Assembly (NCBI RefSeq): GCF_900113715.1
Contig: NZ_FOQK01000010.1
Location: 1-64,000 of the forward strand
Reading direction: 5' to 3'
Length of the DNA: 64,000 nucleotides
From: Pseudoselenomonas ruminantium
GTDB taxonomy: Bacteria > Bacillota > Negativicutes > Selenomonadales > Selenomonadaceae
Part shown: one piece after another, positions 46,552-55,568 of the stretch
How the letters are laid out: every line of letters starts with the position of its first letter
How positions within the stretch are numbered: the first letter of the stretch is position 1
The notes under the pieces: model-generated
The model's database searches: none
What the model was told of the DNA's origin: nothing
What the model saw: the letters and a program-made list of their open reading frames with translations, nothing else
Program-made: the position numbers and the translations under genes

Positions 46552-47664
46552 TCATTGTTTGCCACACTCCAAGACAGTATCGCAGATTACATCAACATCC
46601 TTCAATGCCAAATCCGCATATAATGGCAGGGTTAATACATTTCGGCTCATATGCAAAGCCACAGGAGTTTTATCCACATCAAAAGCATTATGGAAACATT
46701 CAAACGTATTCGTCAATGGATAGAAATATTTTCTTGCACCAATTCCTTTTTCAGCCAAAGCGTCCACCACTTCGCTGCGCGTTGCTCCAAACAACTTCGG
46801 CGTGAATATGACAGGGAAATATGCATAGTTAGGCTCTACATCCTTCTGAATCGGATTCAGTTGCAGACCTTCCACTCCATCCAAGCGTTCCCGATAACGT
46901 TCTACAACCTTTTTACGCTTAGCAATCTCTTCATCCACATGTCGCAGATTGCAGAGTCCCATAGCCGCGCAGAATTCATTCATCTTGGCATTTGCCCCCA
47001 CAGCATCCACCCGCTCCGGACCACGGATGCCAAAGTTCTTCAGACGATAAAGCTCCAACCCGAATTCCTCATCCTTGAAGCAGGCCGCGCCGCCTTCAAT
47101 GGTATTGAAAACTTTAGTCGCATGGAAGCTGAAGCAGGATACATCACCAAAAGCAGCGGTACTCATACCTTTATACTTCACGCCAAAGGTATGAGCCGCA
47201 TCATAGATGACTTTGAGCTCATATTTCTTGGCAATCCGCTCAATCTCTTCCACATTGCAAACGTTGCCATACACATGCACCGGCATAATTGCACAGGTCT
47301 TATCCGTAATCAATGATTCCAGCTTCTCTACATCCATCGTAAAATCGACGGGATTGATATCACAGAATACCGGCGTAAGCCCATTCCGCACAATTGCATG
47401 TGTCGTGGAAGCAAAGGTAAATGGTGTCGTAATTACCTCCCCCTGCAAATTCAATGCCTGCAAGGAAAGTTCCAATGCCATATGGCCATTAGTAAACAAA
47501 TCCATATGTTCAACACCGAAATATTCCTGCAGTTCCTTTTGCAGCTCCTTATGCTTCGCCCCCATGTTGGTAAGCCAATGCGAATCCCATATATCTTTTA
47601 TTTCATCTACATATTCTTCCATTAATGGCATAGAAGACCTCGTAACTAATATATTATTTTTCAT
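46552..47664 (-). CDS. DegT/DnrJ/EryC1 sugar aminotransferase
   Basis: PLP-dependent aminotransferase for nucleotide-linked keto sugars. 370 residues with TNGHMALELSLQAL, TTPFTFASTTHAI, DAAHTFGVKYKG and the PLP lysine in SFHATKVFNTIEGGA; also RNFGIRG-type KNFGIRGPERV and AKMNEFCAAMGL. Likely substrate is dTDP-4-keto-6-deoxyglucose from RfbA/RfbB, giving a 4-amino (VioA/WecE-like) or 3-amino sugar. ATG 47664 follows GGAG. Last gene of the glycosyltransferase operon; the nearby acetyltransferase would then N-acylate the product. Confidence 0.9.
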   Translation of the reverse strand: MKNNILVTRSSMPLMEEYVDEIKDIWDSHWLTNMGAKHKELQKELQEYFGVEHMDLFTNGHMALELSLQALNLQGEVITTPFTFASTTHAIVRNGLTPVFCDINPVDFTMDVEKLESLITDKTCAIMPVHVYGNVCNVEEIERIAKKYELKVIYDAAHTFGVKYKGMSTAAFGDVSCFSFHATKVFNTIEGGAACFKDEEFGLELYRLKNFGIRGPERVDAVGANAKMNEFCAAMGLCNLRHVDEEIAKRKKVVERYRERLDGVEGLQLNPIQKDVEPNYAYFPVIFTPKLFGATRSEVVDALAEKGIGARKYFYPLTNTFECFHNAFDVDKTPVALHMSRNVLTLPLYADLALKDVDVICDTVLECGKQ

Positions 47665-47696
47665 AAAAATCTCCATTCCTATTTCTCACTCATTAT

Positions 47697-48257
47697 TTAA
47701 CGAAAATATGCAGCTAAATATTTATCAACATCTGCAATATGCTCTTCATAATCATCTCTTTGACATTCCAAATATACTTTTTCCCCATCTTCTCGCACAA
47801 TTTTACAACCTAATCTCAAAGAAATTCTTTGGCTAGCTTTATTGCCTTTTAAAGCACTGTACTTTAGCTTTTTAGCTTTTTTCTGATCAAACAAATAATG
47901 ATAGCAAAAAGTCACCATAAGCATCCCAAAATGCTTGTGCAAATCCTCTTCATGGAATAGATAATATCCCATGCTTTCATATTCACCATTTTCCAGCGGA
48001 GTAAATGAGACTTTACCGATAGCTTTTCCATCATAATAAACAATGTACTGTTTTCTTTGCATAGTGGGATATTTAGCTAAAAAATTTGCATGTCCCTCGC
48101 GAGTAAACACCATATTATCTACAATGTTATTCAATACAAATGACTGATTATGATAATCAAGAATAGCCCACTGCATATCCTCTGATTCAGCTGATAAATC
48201 TACCATTTTCATCTTATCATAAGGTGGACTATCATAGATAATTTCTTTATCATTCAT
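47697..48257 (-). CDS. GNAT-family acetyltransferase
   Basis: 186 residues, GNAT fold. Recognisable strands include KQYIVYYDGKAIGKVSFTPLENGEYESMGYYLFHEE, and the late KYSALKGNKASQRISLRLGCKIV is the usual acetyl-CoA-domain ending (NxxSxR/LxxxLGF-like). Placed between two DegT-type genes and overlapping the upstream one by 4 nt (ATGA), so probably N-acetylates the amino sugar, as PseH or WecD do. Substrate inferred from context only. Confidence 0.75.
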   Translation of the reverse strand: MNDKEIIYDSPPYDKMKMVDLSAESEDMQWAILDYHNQSFVLNNIVDNMVFTREGHANFLAKYPTMQRKQYIVYYDGKAIGKVSFTPLENGEYESMGYYLFHEEDLHKHFGMLMVTFCYHYLFDQKKAKKLKYSALKGNKASQRISLRLGCKIVREDGEKVYLECQRDDYEEHIADVDKYLAAYFR

Positions 48258-49228
48258 AATATTTCCCTTATCTTTTTCACAATATATTCCATTTCTGTCC
48301 TACCATAACGCTGGTCAATGGGCAATGGAAGTACATTTGTCGCCAGTTCATATTCCCATGTACCTGCTTGGACATCTTCCAAAACATTAGGCCATAAGCA
48401 TGGCACATAAATTTTTTCCTTAATCATTCTTCTACGAATACTTGCACCTTCATCCAGTAGCAAAGGATAGCAATATCCCCCTAGTGTACTTTTAATATGA
48501 AGTTTATTTATTCCAGCAAATTCTCTATTTAGCAATTCAAAATTCCTTGTGCGTTTTTCAGAAACCTTCTCATAATCCACACCATGCAATAAATTCTGTG
48601 TCAGTGTAGACATTCGCTTGATTCCCTCACTGGCAAAAATCTTATTATTGTCTATATACTCCTGATAGAATTCTGAAGCAGTCCGTTCATAGCGTCCCAA
48701 AAGAAAATGCATCCTCGTAAAAGATTCATCAAGTGGTAAATCCATATCCAATGTCACATCAGTATATAGCACACCACCATCCGCTACGCCAAAAAACTTG
48801 CGGCATGTATAAAGCGTATCAACACCTGTAACTGGTGCTGCAAAATAAGCTTGAGCATTATCTACAATAATATGCTTATATTTTTCTTTAAGCATCAAAA
48901 TTTGTTCTGCCGATACTTGTCCATAAAAATTTACAATATATACATATGCGTCTTCAGCCGCCTCCAAATTACACGGCAACCAATCTTCGCCTAAATCATA
49001 TTGACGTACTTCCGTGCCAATTTTCAAGCAAGTATCCCTTACAGAACTACAGCAAAACCATGGCAGGTAAATTAGCGAAATATTTTTTGCACGCAACAGA
49101 TATTCCAAGCAGCTTCTCCCAGAATTTAACAGGATTCCATCTGCATACTTCATTGGACGATCAAATCGCTCAAATTCGATATATCCACCTAATTCCTGCA
49201 TATCTTCTCTCATATGTTCTGCCCCCAT
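48254..49228 (-). CDS. DegT-like PLP enzyme, divergent
   Basis: 324 residues, about 50 shorter than typical DegT. Recognisable elements: NSGRSCLEYLLRAK (substrate pocket start), YIVNFYGQ, IIVDNAQAYFA (Asp binding PLP) and a candidate PLP lysine in TCRKFFGVADGG. Sequence is far from the sibling at 46552. Start overlaps the ATP-grasp stop (TGATG); an in-frame GTG lies one codon upstream. It could be an aminotransferase with a different keto sugar or a non-catalytic relative. Confidence 0.7.
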   Translation of the reverse strand: MGAEHMREDMQELGGYIEFERFDRPMKYADGILLNSGRSCLEYLLRAKNISLIYLPWFCCSSVRDTCLKIGTEVRQYDLGEDWLPCNLEAAEDAYVYIVNFYGQVSAEQILMLKEKYKHIIVDNAQAYFAAPVTGVDTLYTCRKFFGVADGGVLYTDVTLDMDLPLDESFTRMHFLLGRYERTASEFYQEYIDNNKIFASEGIKRMSTLTQNLLHGVDYEKVSEKRTRNFELLNREFAGINKLHIKSTLGGYCYPLLLDEGASIRRRMIKEKIYVPCLWPNVLEDVQAGTWEYELATNVLPLPIDQRYGRTEMEYIVKKIREIL

Positions 49229-50424
49229 CACTCTACATTTACTTGTACCAAATCCCCTAAATCATCTAATATATTTATCATCTCCTGCTGATTTGCACAA
49301 TGCCAGATAATCGTCCCTAATGATTCGTTTGCTCCTGTAAATGCTCTAACGAATTCATTATGGCTTACCCATAAATCAATTTCATGAATCTTATCCCTTA
49401 CCTTAGGTGCTATATCTAAACAAACAAACCTGCCGTTACGCCGACTATGAATAACACTCAGCCCCCATACTCCATCGTATTGTGGTTCTGACAGTTCAGT
49501 AACAGCCATGCCCAGACTGCCCTTTACTGCTCCCATAATAATATCCTGTCCTGTTGCCAGACGCTGAACCTCGGCCAATCTATTTCCACCAGCTCGAGGT
49601 GAAACTTCCATAATATAGACCTTGCCATCCTTCCCCACACGTGCCTCGATATTATATATGGTCGTTTTCATCCCTAAAAGCGATATCAACCGCTGAATTT
49701 CTCTTTTAAGCTCTAACTGCACACTTTTAGCTGCATTTGTGGGCCAAAAGTTTGCACCTGGCGCAAACGGATTGGGTGCTGACACATCAAACCATTGACT
49801 GTCCAAACAAAAATATACCAGCTGACCATCAACAGAAAAACTATCCCCTGACATGGCATAACCAACATTTTCGATAAATGTCTCCACAATACATTCATCG
49901 GTTAGAGATTTTTCCCTTGCATAATCAAAAGCACTTTTAAGCTTTTCTCTATCATCAACGCGGCTAACTCCTTTGCTTCCTGCTGAATCCACAGGCTTAA
50001 CAATAACCGGAAAATCCCACTCATCCATATCTTTTTCTAATTCTGCAAACTGCTTATAACTCTTCGCTTTAGGAACATTAAACTCATGTTCTTGCAAAAA
50101 AGCGCGAAACAGCCCCTTGTTTTGTAAGATACATACAGATTCATAGGGACTAGTAGGCAATCCCATTTGTTCAGCCACATAAGCAGCCGTAACCACACCG
50201 GGATCGGTTGCATAAGACATAATTCCATCAATTTTTAATCTCTGTGCCAATTCCAGGACAGCATCTTTATCTATAATGCTTACATTATGATATTCATCTG
50301 CAAATTTATGAGCATAATTATCCGGCAGATAATCACAGGTAATAACATAAACACCTAATTCATGTGCAGCTTTTATGGCCGGCAATAAATATCGTGAACC
50401 ACCTAAAAGCATCAATTTTTTCAT
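49228..50424 (-). CDS. ATP-grasp ligase
   Basis: 398 residues of the carbamoyl-phosphate-synthetase-like ATP-grasp superfamily. N-terminal pre-ATP domain (LGGSRYLLPAIKAAHELGVYVITCDY), ATP-binding part (FPVIVKPVDSAGSKGVSRV), Mg-binding IEARVGKDGKVYIMEVSPRAGGN. Members join a carboxylate to an amine with ATP; in polysaccharide loci they are proposed to attach amino acids or similar groups to amino sugars. Overlaps the next gene by 3 nt. Exact acceptor unknown. Confidence 0.8.
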   Translation of the reverse strand: MKKLMLLGGSRYLLPAIKAAHELGVYVITCDYLPDNYAHKFADEYHNVSIIDKDAVLELAQRLKIDGIMSYATDPGVVTAAYVAEQMGLPTSPYESVCILQNKGLFRAFLQEHEFNVPKAKSYKQFAELEKDMDEWDFPVIVKPVDSAGSKGVSRVDDREKLKSAFDYAREKSLTDECIVETFIENVGYAMSGDSFSVDGQLVYFCLDSQWFDVSAPNPFAPGANFWPTNAAKSVQLELKREIQRLISLLGMKTTIYNIEARVGKDGKVYIMEVSPRAGGNRLAEVQRLATGQDIIMGAVKGSLGMAVTELSEPQYDGVWGLSVIHSRRNGRFVCLDIAPKVRDKIHEIDLWVSHNEFVRAFTGANESLGTIIWHCANQQEMINILDDLGDLVQVNVE

Positions 50425-50466
50425 ACTAAAATCCCCCTGACATTCATATAAAATATTTTGCTCATA

Positions 50467-51912
50467 CTATTTGCTCTGGTGCTTTTTTCGGATGCTCTCT
50501 ACCGTCTGCACCAAATAAGTCAGAACCTCCAGCTTCAACAGATAAGCCAGCAAAGCATATAGCAACAGGCCCAGCAAGACTTCTGCCGCCACAGACAATG
50601 CATCAGGCCAGCCCATATGCCCCAGCGGATAAACAGTTGCTCCAACCAACACTGCCAAAATACATCCTGGAGCAATATCCTCCCACTGTTCACGGCAGGA
50701 ATACCCCAAAAGCTTCCGGTTCGGCCAGGAATTGATTGCTGTGCTAACCAAGCCGCTTGCCGCCGTACCGCAAGCCATCACAAACGGCCCGTAAAACATA
50801 GTAGTCACCAATACACAAAGGCCCATGACTTTTTTTATTATCTCCAGTCGCAGGAAAATATCGCTCCGTCCTAAAGCTTTGATGCCATTTAGATTCGCGG
50901 TATGAATTGGCCATAAAGCATAGCTAAAGCAAAACACCTGCAGATAGGGCACCAACGGCAGCCACTTTTCCGTCATCAGCAGCCGCACCAAAGGTTCCGC
51001 CGCCGCTGCAAGCAGCATCATCAACGGCCACAGCAAAAAGCTGCTCACACAGACTGCCCGGCGCATCATATTTCGTAAATGTGCCGTATCGTCCTGTGCC
51101 TGCGATAGCACAGGAAACAGAACGCTGTCAATGGAAGCATTGATATTCGAAACGATTGTCATCGGATACCTCGCCCCCTGCGTGTAATAAGCTAAATCAC
51201 TGGGCGAGTAAATCCGACCGATGATCAGCTGGCTAAGATTTTTGTATCCCGTGTCCAACAAGGAAGACAATAGCAATCGGCTGCCAAACGTAAACAGGAA
51301 ATGGAATCTCTGTCTGGAAAAAGTTAACTTAGGCCGCCATGCCGTCACATACCAAAGAACAACCGTTCCCACAGCAACGTTAACAATCTGCTGCATAATC
51401 AGCGCCCATACACCAAAACCATAAAATGCCATAACCACAGCTACAATTGCTGAAATCATAAGAGCCGTCAGCGAAGCAGTAAAAGACAACCGGAAAGCCA
51501 ACTTTCTGATGATATAGGCATTCTGAACGCTCCTCACACCAGAAATCAACAATACTAGACCTAGAACGCGAATCAACTCCGTCAGCGCTTCATCCTGATA
51601 AAACTCTGCAATCCAAGGTGCCCCAAAATAAAGTACTCCATACATCACAGCACAAGATACACAATTGAAATAAAACACCGTGGAAAAATCCACATCATCG
51701 ACATCCTTCTTCTGTATCAAAGCACTCCCAAGACCACTGTCTACAAAAACCTGTAAAATATTGATAAAAATGGTCAGCAATGCAAGGGTACCAAAATCTG
51801 TAGGGCTAAGCAGACGCGCTAAAAGAATTGTAACCGCCAGAGAAATTCCCTGCGAAGCAGACTTTTCTATAAATCGCCAGAACATACCCGAAATAACGCG
51901 TGAAATCTTCAT
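50467..51912 (-). CDS. wzx: polysaccharide flippase (Wzx-type, MOP superfamily)
   Basis: Moves the undecaprenyl-linked repeat unit across the inner membrane. 481 residues with about 12-14 hydrophobic segments, no long soluble domain. N-terminal KSASQGISLAVTILLARLLSPTDFGTLAL and FVDSGLGSALIQKKDVDD are typical of WzxC/lipopolysaccharide exporters. Its partners polymerase and chain-length regulator are in the same operon. Confidence 0.9.
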   Translation of the reverse strand: MKISRVISGMFWRFIEKSASQGISLAVTILLARLLSPTDFGTLALLTIFINILQVFVDSGLGSALIQKKDVDDVDFSTVFYFNCVSCAVMYGVLYFGAPWIAEFYQDEALTELIRVLGLVLLISGVRSVQNAYIIRKLAFRLSFTASLTALMISAIVAVVMAFYGFGVWALIMQQIVNVAVGTVVLWYVTAWRPKLTFSRQRFHFLFTFGSRLLLSSLLDTGYKNLSQLIIGRIYSPSDLAYYTQGARYPMTIVSNINASIDSVLFPVLSQAQDDTAHLRNMMRRAVCVSSFLLWPLMMLLAAAAEPLVRLLMTEKWLPLVPYLQVFCFSYALWPIHTANLNGIKALGRSDIFLRLEIIKKVMGLCVLVTTMFYGPFVMACGTAASGLVSTAINSWPNRKLLGYSCREQWEDIAPGCILAVLVGATVYPLGHMGWPDALSVAAEVLLGLLLYALLAYLLKLEVLTYLVQTVESIRKKHQSK

Positions 51913-52065
51913 AAAAAAGAAATTTTCTCCTTATTTTTCAAGAAAAAACATTATCCTTTTTGCCATATATCGAATAATTATATAAAAATTTTCAAAACAA
52001 ATACAATATATGTATGCATTGGAATTCCTTGTCAAATATTATCGATTAAACTTGTGCACATTGTC

Positions 52066-53133
52066 TTAATCAGTAATTATTTTTTTCCATTCATCATAAA
52101 TATATTTTTGTCTAACAGCTAAACATTTCACATTCCGCTTTGCATATTCATCCGAAAACTCAAGCACCTCATTTATATTCTGCTTCGAAATCAAATCTAT
52201 ATTATATATTTTGTAGCCATACTGCTCATAATAATCGCAGATATTAGAAGGCGCATAGACTTTTTTACCTAAATGTAGCATCAATGATATATTCCCCAAG
52301 GCTTGTTGTCGACTATGATTATAAACACCTACATCGCAAGAATTCAACAAGGAAACATACTCATCATATTCCATATAGTCAACAATAGGTATAAATCTAT
52401 CCCCAAAAAATCGCTTCCCTAATATAACTATCTCATTTCGGTATAAATCATTACCATACGAGAGAGGACATAGCAAGTCGATATCCTTAAAATTTAGATT
52501 CGCAATTTTATTGAATAATTTTTCGTGTCTATTAGTTACCGTAGCTGAATTTCCAATTATTATTCTTTTCTTCCCCCCTCTTTTCATTTGAGGATTTTGG
52601 CTTCTAACTTTTTTTAGAATTTTTTCATATCCGCTTCCACTAGGAACTGGAACTGCAAACATTTTACAATCATATACTTTACCAAAAACTTTCTTAAACA
52701 CATCCACTTCTTGATGTGTTAATAAAACGATTCCTTTAGCTAGAGATAAACATCTATCTACTATTTTCTTTCTCATCTTCTGTTTAATGGTGATTTTCTC
52801 ATTATTGAATACTTCATAATCCCCACCCCAAAATTGCCAATATGTTTTGTTTAATATATCTTTACCCATAAACATCATCACATATTGCATCGTAAATACA
52901 CCACTGACAATGATTTTATCACTTTTCCTTATGTCTCTTCTCAATTGATTATTTGTAATAAATTCAAAATATGATGTAATTCTATGTACATTATTTAGAT
53001 TAGGCAAGTAAACCTCATTTTTTCTATCAACTACATAAAATTCTTTCTTAATTTCAGGAAATCTTTGTGTCATGTATTCAATCATTTTACTAGGAAAGTT
53101 ATGTGATTTATTGATAAAAAATACAATATTCAT
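52066..53133 (-). CDS. GT56-type glycosyltransferase (WecF/4-acetamido-fucosyl transferase-like)
   Basis: 355 residues. KRIIIGNSATVTNRHEKLF, LLCPLSYGN, YMEYDEYVSLLNSCDVGVYNHSRQQALGNISLML and the NKTYWQFWGGDYE segment match the TDP-Fuc4NAc:lipid transferase family (GT56). This agrees with the rfbA/rfbB-aminotransferase-acetyltransferase set, which could make dTDP-4-acetamido-4,6-dideoxyhexose. Extremely AT-rich codons. Starts one base after the polymerase stop. Donor identity is inferred. Confidence 0.8.
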   Translation of the reverse strand: MNIVFFINKSHNFPSKMIEYMTQRFPEIKKEFYVVDRKNEVYLPNLNNVHRITSYFEFITNNQLRRDIRKSDKIIVSGVFTMQYVMMFMGKDILNKTYWQFWGGDYEVFNNEKITIKQKMRKKIVDRCLSLAKGIVLLTHQEVDVFKKVFGKVYDCKMFAVPVPSGSGYEKILKKVRSQNPQMKRGGKKRIIIGNSATVTNRHEKLFNKIANLNFKDIDLLCPLSYGNDLYRNEIVILGKRFFGDRFIPIVDYMEYDEYVSLLNSCDVGVYNHSRQQALGNISLMLHLGKKVYAPSNICDYYEQYGYKIYNIDLISKQNINEVLEFSDEYAKRNVKCLAVRQKYIYDEWKKIITD

Positions 53134-53134
53134 A

Positions 53135-54334
53135 TTACCTCTCGTTTCTATAATTCATATTTATTTTACATAACGCTGGCAAAATGAGCCATGCTCCACA
53201 AATAAGTGAAAATCCCATAGACGGATTTAAAAGCAATGTCATAATTATCGCAAATATTGATCCACCCCAAATTTTATATCGCACAAAATTACAAATAAAC
53301 GGAGATAAATAAAGCATTGTCAAAGGTATTCCCCAACAAGCAAAAGACGTAATTATCACTGAATCATTATATATACCAGACTCTGGACTTACGCCTTTCG
53401 AAAACATACTCCCAAACAACGGATTATCCATTATACTTTGTATTGGATACATATAATTTTCTATCCGTAAATATAACGCCGTATTAAGGATTTCCCCTAC
53501 ATTTACACCATTTAGCAACATCCCAATTTCTGACATTCTTACAAAAACAGGGTTTGGTGCTATTCCAGATGTTTTTTGGACAGAAAACAAGTCAATTATA
53601 ATATCACCAACGTAACCACTAAAGAAGGCACAAACGGCCACAACGACAAGCATATAAAATCTTTTACGCGCGCTTATTTGATAAGCGAATTGAACCAAGC
53701 AAGCTAGAGCTGCCGTTATTATAGTTATCACCGATGAAGTCTTCCAAATCAACACTATCATCAACACTGAAAACAATATATATATTCTTTCATGTTTAAA
53801 GATCCGCTCAATACAAAGTGGTAATAACATAGAACAGATTATAGCTAATTGATATCCCCCCCCTATCATATAACCATCTAAATCCGATTGATGCGTTGCA
53901 TATAATCGTGCCGCTCCAGGATGACTATTATAATATATTATTGCGCCTAAGCACATTATTCCTATCCAAACAAGCACAATATCTATAATCTTTTTTATCC
54001 TATTAATATACATTGGCTGGCAATAGTAAGAAGACATAACCAAAATAATCCAATAGATCAAATATGTGCCAAAATAACTAATCGCAACATTAAAATCATT
54101 TGCCGTCAACATTATCAGGCCATATATCAATATAAATAAGCTATATAACATAACCTTTTTATCTATTATATATGACATTCTAACAAACCATGGCAACACC
54201 AAACATATCCACAAAAGCCCCAAAAAAAGTAACACCGTATTATATCCAGACCATACTATCCTTCCTATCCCAAATGAAAAGAATAATATTGCAACATAAT
54301 CATGCAGTTTTAATACATAAAAAGTATGCTTCAT
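53135..54334 (-). CDS. wzy: putative O-antigen/capsule polymerase (Wzy-like)
   Basis: 399 residues, ~11 predicted membrane helices and one larger periplasmic loop (about 255-320) ending with the NPLFGSMFSKG segment that resembles the HNxxL/NPLxGxG region of Wzy/O-antigen ligases. Wzy proteins share little sequence; assignment rests on topology, the unique such gene in the cluster and its position between glycosyltransferases and flippase. Very AT-rich. Confidence 0.75.
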   Translation of the reverse strand: MKHTFYVLKLHDYVAILFFSFGIGRIVWSGYNTVLLFLGLLWICLVLPWFVRMSYIIDKKVMLYSLFILIYGLIMLTANDFNVAISYFGTYLIYWIILVMSSYYCQPMYINRIKKIIDIVLVWIGIMCLGAIIYYNSHPGAARLYATHQSDLDGYMIGGGYQLAIICSMLLPLCIERIFKHERIYILFSVLMIVLIWKTSSVITIITAALACLVQFAYQISARKRFYMLVVVAVCAFFSGYVGDIIIDLFSVQKTSGIAPNPVFVRMSEIGMLLNGVNVGEILNTALYLRIENYMYPIQSIMDNPLFGSMFSKGVSPESGIYNDSVIITSFACWGIPLTMLYLSPFICNFVRYKIWGGSIFAIIMTLLLNPSMGFSLICGAWLILPALCKINMNYRNER

Positions 54335-54358
54335 TTTCTTATCCTTACCTTACATAAT

Positions 54359-55525
54359 TCAATCATCACCATTTTGATATCCTATTGATTGTCTTGCTAT
54401 AGTGCTATACAAAAATCTTTTTTTGCCTTTCCCATTAGCCTTCATCTTCATTTTCTCGTATTCAGTTGGATTATCCACCAATGATAAAATCTCTTTTTTT
54501 ATGCATTCTGGAGAGTCTTCATTTAAAAATCTAATATTCCCCCCAATATCAACATGTGTAGTTCCCGGCCAATGTTTACAAATCATTGGCACGCCTATCC
54601 CCACAACTTGTTCCCAATATACAGAATGACGACCAGGAAACACTACCAAATCAGCTGCAGAGAAAAAAGCATACGATTCATTTCCTTCAGCCCAACCTAT
54701 ATACTTAACAAGCTTGTTATCACATAGCTTTAAAAATTCATTTTCTATTTTTTTATCTATATTACCGAAGATTATCAGCTTAACATTATCTCTATTTATC
54801 GCCTTAACTGCTTTCATCAATAACAGTGTTTGTTTTTTATACAAATCTATTTTCCCTGCTGTCATAACTAAAAAATCAGTATCTTTTATTCTATACTTTC
54901 TTCGAATATCCCCTTTCTTCCCCATCCCTTTCCTTACCGCTTCATCATCTGCCCCCATAACTAATAAATCAGTTTTTTGAGAGGGGATTCCATATACGTC
55001 TACCAAAAAATCAACACGCGCTGGTAAAACTCCATAAAACTTTTCTGTAAACGGGAGCAGCATTCTATGCATAATTCTCCATAAAAACTTGTGCAGAATG
55101 TATTTTGAAAGCATATTTCTCGCTGAATTCGAAAAATCATTATGATTGTCTACGTATACTTTCGTATCCGGATTATTACGCAAATATTTAACTATTGTAT
55201 ATGTATCCAAAAACGATGCGCCGTGTATAAACAAAACATTCGGCTTAATTTTCTCTATATTATCATACAATCCAGTATATATCTTAAATTTGCTTAATAC
55301 GTTGGTGTGAAAAGCATTATTAATTCTAACAACTTTAACCCCATCATCATTGACATAGTTAGTTCTGTCAAAAAAAACCAACTGATTTTTTTTATTCCAT
55401 ACATATTTTGATGCAATTATTGTTACATCCAAGTCCATTTTTTTTTGGTACTTTGTAATTACGTTTTCTTGATAACTCCATCCATCAGTCATCGGCCCAC
55501 ACAAACATATATGTAAAATTTTCAT
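54359..55525 (-). CDS. glycosyltransferase, GT4-like
   Basis: 388 residues, two-domain GT-B fold. N-terminal HICLCGPMTDGWSYQEN and VKVVRINNAF, donor-domain segments DTDFLVMTAGKIDLYKKQTLLL, IIFGNID and FFSAADLVVFPGRHSVYWEQVVGIGVPMICKHWPG are the GT4 nucleotide-sugar site, including the late glutamate (WEQ). ATG 55525 is chosen because MKILHICL begins the fold. Donor and acceptor cannot be read from the sequence. Confidence 0.82.
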   Translation of the reverse strand: MKILHICLCGPMTDGWSYQENVITKYQKKMDLDVTIIASKYVWNKKNQLVFFDRTNYVNDDGVKVVRINNAFHTNVLSKFKIYTGLYDNIEKIKPNVLFIHGASFLDTYTIVKYLRNNPDTKVYVDNHNDFSNSARNMLSKYILHKFLWRIMHRMLLPFTEKFYGVLPARVDFLVDVYGIPSQKTDLLVMGADDEAVRKGMGKKGDIRRKYRIKDTDFLVMTAGKIDLYKKQTLLLMKAVKAINRDNVKLIIFGNIDKKIENEFLKLCDNKLVKYIGWAEGNESYAFFSAADLVVFPGRHSVYWEQVVGIGVPMICKHWPGTTHVDIGGNIRFLNEDSPECIKKEILSLVDNPTEYEKMKMKANGKGKKRFLYSTIARQSIGYQNGDD

Positions 55526-55568
55526 AACATTACCGCCTACATTCAAATAATAAAAATTGCCAGAAGTC

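Noticed and set aside
46350-46805. Plus-strand frame running into the aminotransferase gene
   Set aside because: Mostly opposite a conserved gene; the free part has no start signal or family motif.
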